A DNA stretch of 64,000 bases from Dermacentor variabilis (GCF_050947875.1 NC_134568.1:198062353-198126352), one strand, 5' to 3'; positions 44,989-55,330 are shown, numbered from the stretch's first letter. Notes: generated by a model from the letters alone, not told the origin. Translations and numbers: made by a program.

Positions 44989-46000
44989 AACCTTTTCGCT
45001 TCGAGATATCCAGGCTTCACCTTAGCTAAGCCCCAGCCAAATTTTTTTCACTCCTTCTGGATGGCGGTTGTTATCGGCATCTTCTGGGGTGTGGAGGCCA
45101 GTTTTCACATCGATTCGGTGCCCACGCTATTAACTCAATATCAGTTCAGTTGTCACCATCTATTGCAGCCGGCAGGGCGTAGTTTATTGTTTTAATTATA
45201 GCACTTTACTTATAATGCCCAACACAATTTTTATTTCACCATCTATTCAACGATCACGCACAACGCTGTTGCTTCGTAGTTCAATTTTCTTTGTTTAGAC
45301 TGATCCAGGGGCCAGGAAAGGGATTCGGTTCATAGTCGGCTGGTCTGTATGCTTGTAGAACGAGTTGTGGCCGGAGAAAACAACAATTACGTTTAACGTT
45401 TCCTTTTGCTTCATTATTTCCTCGAGTGACGGCTCACCGCGACGCTGGAAGATCCTTGGAACCATATATATCCGCGATATGCGTTAGATAAGGTGGAAAA
45501 TAAAATATTGCGAAACAGCGTCCGACTTCAGACATTGCAATAACCGTTCAAACCATAAGCAATATGACTGTCACCCGTTACCTAGTCTGGTTTTTCCCTA
45601 ATTGTACAGCACTTTTCGAGCAAAATTGGCAACTGGAAACAAGAGTCGCAAGGAGATGAGAAATTAAGCGGTCTACTAAGGGAGAAAGCCAAGGTGACAG
45701 CCAAACAGGGAGGAAAAGCGAAAACTGTTTGTAAAAATATTCATTAATCAACATCTTTTTATTTAAAAAGGAAGTAGAGAAAACGCCGCTGGATATGGAG
45801 AATAATTCCATGTGTTTTGAATGACGCTTCCACAGTTATCAATCGAGCCGTCTGACGTAGCCACTTCCCTGTTGTGCTAATGGGGGTGTTTTTCTAACCT
45901 TCCGTGGTGGACGCAGTACGTCTAGAACCGCAGCGTCCTGCTCTCTACGCGGTTTTACGGGACTAGTGACCACGCATCGTTACGTAACTTCCCAAATAAC

Positions 46001-47084
46001 AACACGAGTCGGTTTTGGCACTTGGTAGAGCAGTAAACGAGGGATCCAAAATAACTGTGATTGTTGCAAAAATATTCATTTCTCCGTAATTCTTCCAGAG
46101 CTAAATCAAAAAACGCTACTAGAAATATTTATTTTGCACTTTCGCTTGTTAACTTGTTCTTGGCAGGGTGTAGGCAACCGCTGCAAAGGCGTACTTGTCG
46201 GCAACTTCGGCAGAAGTGCAACGTGCCGCTGCGTTTTGAAGAACTACAAGGCACTGTGGCATGTTCAGAATATTCTGGCTTTCTATCGGTCCTGGCGTTA
46301 ATTTAAGAAAGCATGGGCGTCCAATATACACAAAATTCTTCTTCTAGTACGATGATTTTACTTGCGAGAGAGGGTTGTACTTAGTGTTTACAGCTGTTCG
46401 TGAAGCCTCTTATGATTGTCATATGCGCCTCCAAAATGTATAATCACGCAAAATCTTACTTGCGATAGCGAGTTTTACTTAGTGTTTGCAGTGGCTCAAG
46501 GAAACTTTTGTGAAGCCTATATCATAGCATGTCAAGTCAGGCAAAAACAAACTTACCACGAATATCTTACATTGGAGTCGTTTACGATGTGTTACATTTA
46601 CATTACTGTGTCAGATTGTTTTGACACTGCTAGATTCCGTAAGGGTGGCCCGGCGTCCATATTTATAGCAATTGAAATAACGTTCTGCATCAGTCTTGGC
46701 ACTTTGATGTTGCCCAAACCTGCTTTGCATGTAGAGCAAAGTATAAACGTGCTCACATCTTCTGTGAATATATCTTCAAGCGGAAGGCTGTGTTGTTAGC
46801 ATAACAACTTGCACTGGGATTTAATTTCAGCATGAGTGCAACTGCTTCATTATTTATATTTTCTAAAACAAGCTAGAATCTGTTTAAATGGTAAATTTGC
46901 AGTCTGTTTGCGTAACAAAAGATTTGTCTTCACAAAAACCATATTGACAATCTGAACAACCGTCTCTTAAAGAAACCTAAGAAAATGAATGGAAATTATA
47001 AATCCGAGTTGGGGGAAAACTGGATTCAAAGGTGGGCAGCACTGCTTGCAAGGCAGAGTGACAGCATGGAATAGTGCTACCGAT
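46001..47084. other. no recognised feature
   Basis: A weak local duplication of about 98 bp: CTTGCGAGAGAGGGTTGTAC at about 46361 and CTTGCGATAGCGAGTTTTAC at about 46459, both followed by TTAGTGTTT. The frame 46416-46799 (127 codons) has no domain. No known repeat. Confidence 0.4.
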
Positions 47085-47097
47085 AAATCGCCAGAAA

Positions 47098-47317
47098 CCC
47101 GCCGTGGTTGCTCAGTGGCTATGGTGTTAGGCTGCTGAGCACGAGGTCGCGGGATCGAATCCCCGTTACGGCGGCCGCATTTCGATGGGGGCGAAATGCG
47201 AAAACACCCGTCTACTTAGATTTAGGTGCACGTTTAAGAACCCGAGGTGGTCGAAATTTCCGGAGTCCTCCACTACGGCGTGCCTCATAATCAGAAAGTG
47301 GTTTTGGCACGTAAAAC
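47098..47317 (+). mobile_element. tRNA-headed SINE (Ruka-like), 5' part, split by an insertion
   Basis: It starts CCCGCCGTGGTTGCTCAGTG and runs through the B-box region GGGATCGAATCCCC and the body CTCATAATCAGAAAGTGGTT to GGCACGTAAAAC, where a hAT-like element interrupts it. The remaining tail is at 50499-50515. Outer target duplication: AAATCGCCAGAA (47085-47096) and AAATTGCCAGAG (50516-50527), 10 of 12 identical, which proves the two parts were one insertion. Confidence 0.93.
47310..47317. repeat. 8-bp target duplication of copy B, left
   Basis: CGTAAAAC at 47310-47317, repeated at 50499-50506. It belongs to the SINE tail and flanks the hAT-like element on both sides. Eight bases is the hAT (and P) superfamily target size. 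Confidence 0.9.
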
Positions 47318-49191
47318 CAGGCACGTACCCAGGGGGTAGCCCGGGGGGCCCGCCCCCCCCCCCCCCCGAAATCAAGTGACATACCCCCCCTCCCTACCCA
47401 CGCCACCACTCCTCACACATTCCTAAAGCGCCGCCAGATCAATGTTGAGACTTTGCAGCTGTTCATCGGTCAGCATTATGCTGCCTTTTTAACTCCTTTT
47501 AGATGGCTGTAGTTATCGCGATCTCTTGTAATGTGAAGGACAGTTTTCTCGTAGATTCCGCACACGCGCGATTAACGCGAGATGCGTTCAGTTGTCACCA
47601 TCTATTCAACCGTCACGCGCATAGCTGTTGCTTTTGTTAGTTCAACCTTCTTTGTTTAGGCTGATCCTGGGACCAGGAGAGGGATGCGGCTGTTACTCAG
47701 CTGGTCTGTACTCTCATGGAACGAGTTACGGCCGGAGAAAACGCCAAACGCGTTTAACTTATCCCTTTGCTTCATTATTTCCTTGAGTTACGGCTCGCCG
47801 CGACGCTGGCAGATGTCCGGAACCATATACACGTGATATGGGTTAGATAAGGTGGGAAATAAAATATTGCGAAACAGCGTCGATCATCAGACCCTGCAAT
47901 AACCCTTAAACCCATAAGCAAGATGACTGTCGCCCGTTACCTCGTCTGTTTTTCCCTAACTGTATAGCACTTTTCGTGAAAAATTGGCAACTGGAAACAA
48001 AAATCGCAAGGAGTTGAGAAATTAAGCGAGCTACTAAGGGAGAGAGCCAAGGCAACAACCAAACTGCAAGCAAAAGCGAATAATAAAAAAGTTAACCGTT
48101 GTTTATGAGAATATTTATGGATCAACATCTTTTTATTTAAAAAGGAAGTAGAGAAAAAACGCCGCCGGAAGTGGAGAACGATTGCTTTGAATGACGCTTC
48201 TACAGTTATCGGTCTAACCGCCTCACGTAGCCACTTCTCTGCTGTGCTTATGTGGGTGTTTTTCTAACCTTTCGCCGTGAGCACAGTACGTCTAGAATCG
48301 CAGAGCCCTGCGCTCTACGCGGTTGTATGGGACTGGCGGCCGCACAGCGTTACGCAATTCGCGGAACTGTCAAAACTGATCAACAAGGCGAAAATAACTG
48401 ATATCCGAAACTATAACATGAGAAAGATTGAAGAAGCCGTAAAAAATGAACGCAGCCTGAAATCAGTAAAAAAGAAACCTGGCATAGGACAAACCATGAT
48501 GTATGCAGTAAAAGATAAGAAGGATAATATCATCAGCAATCTTGAAGATATAGTAAAAGCAGCGGAAAAATTCTAAGCTGACCTGTATACAGTACCCAGA
48601 GGAGTCACTATAGTTCACTTAGAAACAGTAATGAACAGGATACAGAAACTCTCCTATAACTAGCGATGAGGGCAGAAGGGCCCTGCAAGACATGAAACGA
48701 TGAAGAGCGGGAGGATAAGGTGGGATAACAGTCTATTTAATCAAAGATGGAGGAGACATAATGCTTGGAAAACTGGCGGCTCTTTATACGAAGTGTCTAT
48801 CGACTGCAAGGGTCCCAGAAAACTAGAAGAATGCAGACATTATACTAATTCCCAAAAAAAGGAGACGTTAAAGAATTGAACAATTATGGGACCATTAGCT
48901 TGCTCCCAGTATTATATAAAATATTTACCAAAATAATCTCCAATAGAATAAGGTTAACACTGGATTTTGTCAACCAAGGGAACAGGCTGGCTTCAGGAAG
49001 AAATACGTTACAATGGATCACATCCATGTCATCAATCAGGTTATCGCGAAATCTGCAGAGTACAATAAGCCTCTCTATGTGGCTTATATAGATTACGAAA
49101 ATGCATTTGATTCAGTAGAGATACCAGCAATCGTAGAGGCACTACGTAATCAAGGAGTACAGAACGCTTACGTAAAAAGCTTGGAAAATAT

Positions 49192-49368
49192 TGCTACATG
49201 CGTGAGGTATTTGTTTGTTTGAACGAGGCGCGTGGGCGCCATCATTCCAGAAAAGAGGAGGAAGAACGAACTGGGCTCGCGCTGTGAATCTAATCGGTCA
49301 GCGCATCAACCGTTGCAAATAGAATCTGTAAATAGTTTCTCGTCTTACTGACTCGTTTTTCGCGTTAG
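49192..49368 (+). mobile_element. 177-bp solo-LTR-like insertion in the RTE
   Basis: It interrupts the RTE after the motif A region. AATAT occurs just before (49187-49191) and just after (49369-49373), a 5-bp target duplication. The insert begins TGCTACATGCG and ends CGCGTTAG, so it starts like an LTR but lacks a clean CA end. It contains GGGCGCCATCATTCCAGAAA and GAATCTGTAAATAGTTTCTC. No coding content. Probably a small BEL/Pao- or Gypsy-type solo LTR. Confidence 0.55.
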
Positions 49369-49904
49369 AATATCTACAGAGGTTCTACAGCTACCTTAAT
49401 TCTACACAAGAAAAGCAGGGAGATACCTATAGAGAAAGGGGTCAGACAGGGAGCCACAATTTCTCCAAAGCTATTTTCTGCGTGCTTAGAAGAATTCAAG
49501 CTATTAAACTGGGAAGGCTTAGGAGTAAAGATCGACGGCAAATATCTCAGCAACCTTTGGTTTGCCGATGACATTGTTCTATTCAACAACAATGCAGACC
49601 AGTTACAACAAATGATTGGAGACCTTAACAGACAGAGTGTAAGAGTGGGGTTGAATATTATTATTCAGAAGATGAAGATAATGATAAATAGCCGGGCAAA
49701 GGAACAAGAGATCAGGATGGCCAGTCGGCCACTACAGACTGTGAAGGAGTACGTTTACCTAGGTCAATTAATCAGAGGTAACCCTGATCATGAGAAGGAA
49801 ATTCACAGAAGAATAAAAATAGGTTGGATCGCATACGGCAGACATTGCCAGCTCCTGACTGGAAGCTTACCATTATTATTGAAAAGTAAGGTGTGCAATC
49901 AGTG

Positions 49905-49990
49905 CATTTTGCCAGTGCAATATGTCCAGTGCCAATGCATTTGCCAGTGCATTTGCCAGTGCATTTGCCAGTGCACTTTGCCAGTGCATA
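49905..49990. repeat. 12-bp minisatellite expanded inside RTE coding sequence
   Basis: CATTTGCCAGTG and close variants are repeated about six to seven times where other RTE copies have a single CATTCT-CCAGTGCTAACATA stretch. The repeat keeps a multiple of three, so the frame 49612-50124 reads through it as a CQC-I-type repeat. Confidence 0.85.
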
Positions 49991-50370
49991 TGGAGAAGAG
50001 ACTTGAGAGCAAGTTAAGGAACACGCAAAGAGCGATGGAACGAAGATTGCTAGGCATAACTTTAAGAGAGAAAAAGAGTGGTTTGGATCAGAGAGCGAAC
50101 GGGTATAGACGATATTCTAATTGACATCAAGAGGAAAAAATGTAGCTGGGCAGGTCATGTAATGCACCGGTTAGATAACCGTTGGACCATTAGGGTTACA
50201 GAATGGGTACCAAGAGAAGGGGAACGCAATCGAGGACGACAAAACACTAGGTGGAGCGATGAAATTAGGAAATTCGCGGGCGCTAGTTGGAATCGGTTGG
50301 CGCAGGACAGGGGTAATTGGAGATCGCAGGGAGAGGCCGTCGTCCTGCAGTGGACATAAAACAGGCTGAT

Positions 50371-50458
50371 GATGATGTTGTTGTTGTTGTTGTTGTTGAT
50401 GATGATGATGATGATGATGATGGTGATGGTGATGATGATGATGATGATGATGGAGGTG
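50371..50458. repeat. (GTT)n/(GAT)n repeat, RTE tail
   Basis: GATGATGATGTTGTTGTTGT is followed by GAT and GGT triplets to GGAGGTGGTGG. It is the 3' tail of the RTE, bordered on the right by the terminal C run of hAT-like copy B. Confidence 0.95.
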
Positions 50459-50498
50459 GTGGGCCCCCCCCCGAAAAGAAATCCTGGGTACGTGCCTG

Positions 50499-50515
50499 CG
50501 TAAAACCCCATAATT
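50499..50515 (+). mobile_element. SINE tail (continuation of 47098-47317)
   Basis: CGTAAAACCCCATAATT completes the SINE interrupted at 47317. The first eight bases are the target duplication of the hAT-like element. AAATTGCCAGAG follows as the SINE's own target duplication. Confidence 0.92.
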
Positions 50516-50529
50516 AAATTGCCAGAGCA

Positions 50530-50955
50530 TGACCGGTCGGTAGACTTCATAATATACAGTCACTGTTGATGCTCTTTGTATGCTTTTACTAAGTTGCAGA
50601 CGCCGTTAGCTCGAATAGTTTTGCAACTACTGGACGCCCTCCATCCACTGCCTGCAAGCCTTGAGTAGGCATCATGACTCACCCGTTGTAATTATTTCGG
50701 ACATCAGGTAAATGTTCATCGATGTGTCACTGGAACGGGTCTCGTATTTCTATGTTACGTCAGTACGTTTTCACAGATCGGCTTCCAACATAACCTATCA
50801 AGTTCCATCATGCTATTTCGCTACAAATCCATCTACTCTTCAACGTCTAGCGAACACAGCCAAGTAAGTAGTCATGTATATCTGCTCGGGTCTCTCATAT
50901 GCTCCGTGAACTCTCCCATCAATCCATAAGCTCTTCAATCCATCAACTTTTCAAA
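50530..50955. other. no recognised feature
   Basis: No domain or repeat recognised between the SINE duplication and the start of LINE coding text. Confidence 0.4.
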
Positions 50956-51054
50956 GCCGGGAGGAAGATACTAGACGACCTGGGAATAGGACGCTCGAAC
51001 GAGGCGGAGATGAGGCTCCCCGTCCCCGAAGAGGTCCGACGCCAGACCAGAATC

Positions 51055-51114
51055 GACCCCATACCCAAGAACGTGAACCTCGAGTTCAAGGTTCACGTTC
51101 TTGGGTATGGGGTC
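51055..51114. repeat. perfect 25-bp inverted repeat with 10-nt spacer at a LINE 5' junction
   Basis: The left arm 51055-51079 (GACCCCATACCCAAGAACGT plus GAACC) is host LINE sequence. The right arm 51090-51114 is its exact reverse complement. The spacer TCGAGTTCAA (51080-51089) is the left target duplication of the inserted LINE; its second copy is at 51584-51593. The symmetry ends precisely after 25 bp. Confidence 0.97.
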
Positions 51115-51583
51115 TTCTGCACAGACTAAGGCTGGGGGTAGCGTTTACGCGCGGATACGTGCACCTCATGCGACGCACCGAGTCTCCACACTGTGAGGTG
51201 TGCACTGTGACTGAGACTATAGGTCATGTGCTTTGTGACTGCCCTAAGTACGTGGAAGAGCGTGAAAGGTTGGACAACGACCTTACGTGTCTCGACAGCG
51301 CACCGTTGTCGGAGGACGCTATTTTAGGCCCTTGGCCAGATCCTCAATCGAGTTTCAAGGCCATTCAGGCATTACTGAACTTTTTGAAAACAACTTTGAG
51401 CATGCCAAATTGCTTGCGATATGTTCTACTCCTTCCTTCTATCGTCATCGTCACCCATCATGCACCTCTTTTCTCTTTCTTTCCCTCTTCCCCTTCCCCC
51501 AATGCCGAGTAGCTGGCTAGAGGAATATACCTCAGGCCGACCTCTCAGCATTTCATATCATTAAACTTCTATCTCTCTCTCTC
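51090..51583 (+). mobile_element. LINE 3' fragment inserted in the RNase H LINE
   Basis: Of the 494-bp insert, the first 25 bp are an inverted copy of the upstream flank and the remainder (51115-51583) is the 3' end of a LINE. The frame 51159-51512 reads MHLMRRTESPHCEVC, ETIGHVLCDCPKYVEERERL (CxxC...H...C tail) and LGPWPDPQSSFKAIQALLNF. The 3' UTR ends CATTTCATATCATTAAACTT and a CT repeat. TCGAGTTCAA flanks both sides. 5'-truncated just upstream of the Cys/His tail. Confidence 0.88.
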
Positions 51584-52411
51584 TCGAGTTCAACAATGGA
51601 AGAAGAGCGGCGAGAGCCAAGGCTCTCATCGACCTGCACGCCAAAGACGAGCACGCGCGGTACGTGGACGCGGCCGAATACCAACGGGACGCCTTCGCAG
51701 CGGTCACCATAGACGCGTCAACCGGCGCCACGAGGACGGCACTGAGCGTGAGAAGCACCGGAGCGGAACAAGTGGAGGAGTTAGCCATAGCCCTGGCCAT
51801 CGCCGACGCAGACTACCACGTGGTGCTGGGTGACTCGAGACAGGCGCTGCGAAACTTCGCCAAAAGGCCAAATCTGCAGGGAGGCCAAGCGCGTACTGCG
51901 AGCGGCCAAACTGCAAGACAGAAAAGTAATACTCAAGTGGTTCCCGGCGCACGCTGGCGACTCGTCGGAACGCAATGAGAACCACAATGAGACGGCACAC
52001 CCATCGGCACGAGCGCTAACCAACCGCGCCCCGGCGACAGACCCTCCGACGTGTTTCGGAGCCAAGGACCGCATGACGGACTACAAAGACATCACGAAGG
52101 CCTACGGCCTGGCTCGCAGGACTCCCCCACCCGCGCACCCGAGGCTGAGTCGGGCGGAGGCTGTACTACTGAGACAGCTCCAGACCGGATCACTACCGAG
52201 CCCGGGACTGATGCATCGCATGTACCCCGAGACATACCCGACCGATAAGTGCAGTCTGCCGGAGGGAGGTGGTAGATTACAGGCACATCTTGTGGGACTG
52301 CATCAAAAATCCAGAAGAAGCAAGATAAAGAACGATCCCACCACGTCTCGAGGCAGCCGCGAAGAGCTACAACCAAGACCAGCAGCTCTGGGCTGTCCAG
52401 CAGCTCCTGTA

Positions 52412-53665
52412 TCCCTGATACACTAGATGTACACTCTGGAGTAGCACAAGGGTCGGGGCTAGGTCCACTGTTGTTTTTGGTTTATATCAATGATATCTAT
52501 TTATCATTGCAACCACCTGTAAAGATCAGACTTTTCGCGGGCGATTGTGTTTATGCCAGCATACATCCACACTCTGATCATGTCATATTAAAAGATGCAT
52601 TGCATTCAATCAGTGCATGGTGTGACAAATGGGGCTTGAAGCTCAATACTCCGAAAACGGCAAGCATAACATTTAGTAACAAAAAGGCCTTTCGAATTTA
52701 TTTACACTATTAAAAACGCGTATGTTAAAAAAACGCGGCAAGTGAAGTATTTGGTTGTTACTCTGACGACTAACTTAAGCTGGGAACCCCACATAGATAA
52801 TCTTTGTCGCAGCGTACTGAAAAAGCTGGCATTTTTAAAACGAAAACTACTTCATGCGTCAACCGCTGTAAAGTTAACAGTATACAAAGCCCTCATCAGG
52901 CCAAAATTAGAATATGCGGGTCTAATCGGGAGTCTGGATCAACAATATTTATTTTAAAGATAGAAAGAACTTAGCCTTGAGGTTTATCTATTCTACCGAT
53001 TCGCGTTTCGCGAGCGTATCTGTCCTTCGCAATAGGGCAAAGACAAAAAAAAAAGGACCTCATGCAATCATCGTAGAATGGTGTCCGGATTAAAATTTAT
53101 CTATCGGCTTTACCATGGTCACTTTAACATACCGCGTGAACGTCACATAACCGAGCCGTCCATGCCCTTTGACCGTACACAACACAACAAAACAGTAAGA
53201 CAACCATTTAGTTACCTTAACATACATCAATATTTCCCGTCTCCTCGTACTACTTCATTATGGCATAAATTGCCACAAGAAGTAGTTAACGCTAACAGGA
53301 CACAACCGCTCGTTCATCTTGTGAATAATTTCTCTTTAGATTAGTAGTGTCCTGCACACAAGGAAGGAAATTAATCAATCCTCGTGTGTGTGTTGTATTA
53401 AAAGGAAGTAAAATGCTGGAGGCAGTGAACTGTTTGTGTGCATGGTATATCGCTGCTTTGTGGTCGAGTTGCGAACTACAGCTATTGTTCCTACTTCATA
53501 TTTACTGTTGATAATTATAAATTGCGAATGCTGATGTCCCTGTATTTGTTCTTTATTGTTCTGTATTTTTCTATTTTTGATTTCTAGTATTCTTTGTTAC
53601 CATTGATGTAACCGCTCCTGCTTGGGACCGAATAGGGCCTGCAGTATTTGAAAATAAATGAAGAA
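52412..53665 (+). mobile_element. CR1/Jockey-like LINE, RT C-terminus to 3' end
   Basis: It starts at RT motif B (VHSGVAQGSGLGPLLF), then INDIYLSLQPPVKIRLFAGD (motif C; FADD changed to FAGD), WCDKWGLKLNTPKTASITFS and LTVYKALIRPKLEYAGLIGS. The C-terminal part VSGLKFIYRLYHGHFNIPRE, then TTSLWHKLPQEVV and stop at 53342, is the normal protein end. The 3' UTR closes with TAGGGCCTGCAGTATTTGAA then AATAAATGAAG. Frameshifts near 52710 and 52960-53080. Upstream half missing. Confidence 0.85.
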
Positions 53666-53671
53666 AGAAAA

Positions 53672-53839
53672 GATAACCGTGGGGCAGAGATTATCGAGCT
53701 GATTATCAAGAAGGATCTGCAAAGACTGAATGGCGGTTCACCTACATTCATAGGTAGAGGAAAGGAGCATTCCACTATAGACCTTGCGATATTGACGAGA
53801 GATGTGTGCTTAGCCTGGTCATGGGAAGCTGACCCATGA
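53672..53839 (+). pseudogene. endonuclease C-terminus of the I-like LINE
   Basis: GAEIIELIIKKDLQRLNGGS, then PTFIGRGKEHSTIDLAI, the S-x-IDL box near the end of the apurinic-type endonuclease. The catalytic SDH that should follow shortly after is not recognisable (SWEADP stands there). Confidence 0.75.
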
Positions 53840-54429
53840 GGCTCAGATCACCTACCCATTTGGCTAACACCAACACATACTGCGGGCCGCCAAACTGCCG
53901 TCTATATACAGTGACAAAGTGGGACAAGTTCCGTCAGCTGATATCAGAGGCACCATCTCAAGACAGCCAGTTCAAATTTATGAGTGAACGTTTGCGACAA
54001 GCTGCGGTACACTGACGACGGAGTCTCGGCAAACCAAACCCCGACCTAAAGCTTTTGCGACTGCGCGCATGTCGACGCCGCATTTATAGGCGGGTGCAGC
54101 ACTCTAAACGACTTACCGACTGGACTCTGTGCAACCGCATTGATGCAGCCATACGTCGGCACACAAAACAGCTTCATTGCAAGAGCTGGGCAGCCTTATG
54201 AAGTTCGCTTCCAGTGAACACTGGAAGTGGTTTTTGAAGTGTATGACGCATACCTAAGGCTCTCCGCACTCCCGAAATCTGCAAGAATCCCACGGCTGAT
54301 TGGGGCATAGTGACTGGTCACTCATTAAAAACTCTAGTGGAGACATTTGCAGACCTTTTTCGTCTTTCCTATGTCTAGTGACACCACAAATGGCGACCTT
54401 CCTTCTTTGACAAGTCGGTGTACTATAAC

Positions 54430-55330
54430 TGATTCCTATGGGCCCAGCCTGCCAGATGGACGAGGCAGATTTCACTCTTGAGGAGCTGCGACACGCGCTC
54501 AGCCTCTCCAAATGCACTGCCCCAGGTGAGGACGGTGTGTCGTACCAAGCATTGCGGAACATTGATAAGAGTTCTCATGAGCGTATATCGGACGAGTTTA
54601 ATGAAGCACGGAGAAGCTGTGTAATTCCTGCTGAATGGAAGTCGTCCGTGGTAATACCAAGTTTAAAAGCCCAGGTGCCCTGCAAGACACCTCCAGTCCT
54701 ACCGGCCAATATCCCTAACTTCACATGTCATCCAGTTAATGGAGCGAACGGTCCTTTTTCGCCTAGATGTCAGGCTAGAGAAACAAAATTTTTTCCCTGA
54801 TGTCATGAGTGGCTTTCGTTGCCGCCGTTCAGCTCTGGGTAGCATTTCAGGCATGGTCTCCGCGCTTGAATTTGCTACAGTAAACAAGCACTCCGCCTAC
54901 ATTCTCTTCCTAGATATACAGTAAGCTTTCGACTCGTTTCTGCATAAGGCAATTATTTTCGCTCTTGCAACTGCCGGAATTTCTGATCGTCTGCTCCACT
55001 TTGTGAACAATTTCCTATCGAAGCGCCAGATGAAAGTGCGTGTCGGAGGAATGAGAAGCGAATCTCGCACTATGAAGTGCGGCCGGTGTTCCACAGTTAT
55101 CGCCGCTTCTGTTTAGCACCGTAGTCACCGCGTTTGTAAGTCACTTGCCTCGGAACAGTGACTTCCTTGTGGGTATAGCTATCTATGCAGATGATATTGC
55201 TCTGTGGATAAGCGGCCCTTCCCACCTGGGTGCGCGGCTTCGTGAAAGCTTGCAAAGAGCTCTGAACGCGACTGCAATTGCATATCGATCGTCCCAAACA
55301 ACATGCTCTCAAACAATGAGCCGAACCTTG
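54430..55330 (+). pseudogene. reverse transcriptase of the I-like LINE (broken)
   Basis: LEELRHALSLSKCTAPGEDG then VSYQALRNI (54474-54565) is the RT N-terminal motif, and PDVMSGFRCRRSALGSISG the fingers motif (about 54800). SAYILFLDIQ followed by a stop and AFDS is motif A with a nonsense codon (about 54890-54935). Motif B is lost around 55090-55120. VGIAIYADDIALWIS (55160-55215) keeps the YADD box intact. At least two frameshifts. Confidence 0.82.

Larger units (their letters stand above)
43475..46000 (+). mobile_element. hAT-like element copy A, expanded interior, right end lost
   Basis: It starts with the 16-bp terminus CAGGCACGTACCCAGG (43475-43490) followed by G and C runs, as in copy B at 47318. 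The outer 160 bp and the 45045-46000 part align with copy B (47318-47485 and 47485-48355) along their whole length. Shared words include AAAATATTGCGAAACAGCGT and CATCTTTTTATTTAAAAAGG. Between them copy A has about 1.4 kb that copy B lacks: a 78-bp minisatellite, a short TATA-ORF-polyA module and a 24-bp array. The reverse-complement terminus is not found after 46000, so the right end is deleted. No transposase frame seen. Confidence 0.65.
48350..50370 (+). mobile_element. RTE LINE, 5'-truncated, inserted in hAT-like copy B
   Basis: It starts in the linker at ELSKLINKAKITDIRNY, with IEEAVKNERSLKSVKKKPGI (frame 48277-48576), and continues through a broken RT. Recognisable are MDHIHVINQVIAKSAEYNKP and VAYIDYENAFDSVEIPAIVE (motif A, Asp intact), then after an insertion FADDI-like text in LWFADDIVLFNNNADQL order (about 49557-49600). 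The C-terminus is VKEYVYLGQLIRGNPDHEKE, then IDDILIDIKRKKCSWAGHVM and VLQWT. The tail is GTT/GAT repeats at 50371-50455. Many stops and frameshifts. It contains a 177-bp LTR-like insertion (49192-49368) and a 12-bp minisatellite (about 49905-49990). Confidence 0.9.
47318..50498 (+). mobile_element. hAT-like element copy B, with a nested RTE LINE
   Basis: The left terminus CAGGCACGTACCCAGG (47318-47333) and the right terminus CCTGGGTACGTGCCTG (50483-50498) are perfect 16-bp inverted repeats. CGTAAAAC flanks both sides. Inside the termini lie G/C runs (47340-47366 left, 50459-50472 right). Without the RTE insertion (about 48350-50455) the element is about 1.1 kb and has no transposase frame, so it is non-autonomous. 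The interior to 48355 is shared with copy A. CAG...CTG ends with an 8-bp duplication suggest hAT; a P-like origin is the alternative. Confidence 0.85.
50960..52412 (+). mobile_element. I-like LINE, RNase H to C-terminus, split by another LINE
   Basis: The linker upstream of RNase H reads RLPVPEEVRRQTRIDPIPKN (about 50995-51075). After the insertion at 51090-51583 the RNase H domain follows: GRRARAKALIDLHAKDEHAR, VDAAEYQRDAFAAV and VVLGDSRQALRNF, with Asp-containing DAAEY and GDSRQA boxes. The frame then shifts near 51860 and continues as VILKWFPAHAGDSSERNENH and the C-terminus LSRAEAVLLRQLQTGSLPSP, HRMYPETYPTDKCS and HILWDCIKNPEEA (Cys/His tail). It ends at about 52412, where a different LINE begins. 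The RT and everything 5' of it are missing. Confidence 0.85.

Noticed and set aside
46061..46799. Two plus-strand frames of 81 and 127 codons
   Set aside because: AT-rich chance frames without domain or conserved neighbours.
43475..48355. Segmental duplication of a host region
   Set aside because: Copy B has an 8-bp target duplication and paired 16-bp termini inside a SINE, so a mobile element explains the two copies better.
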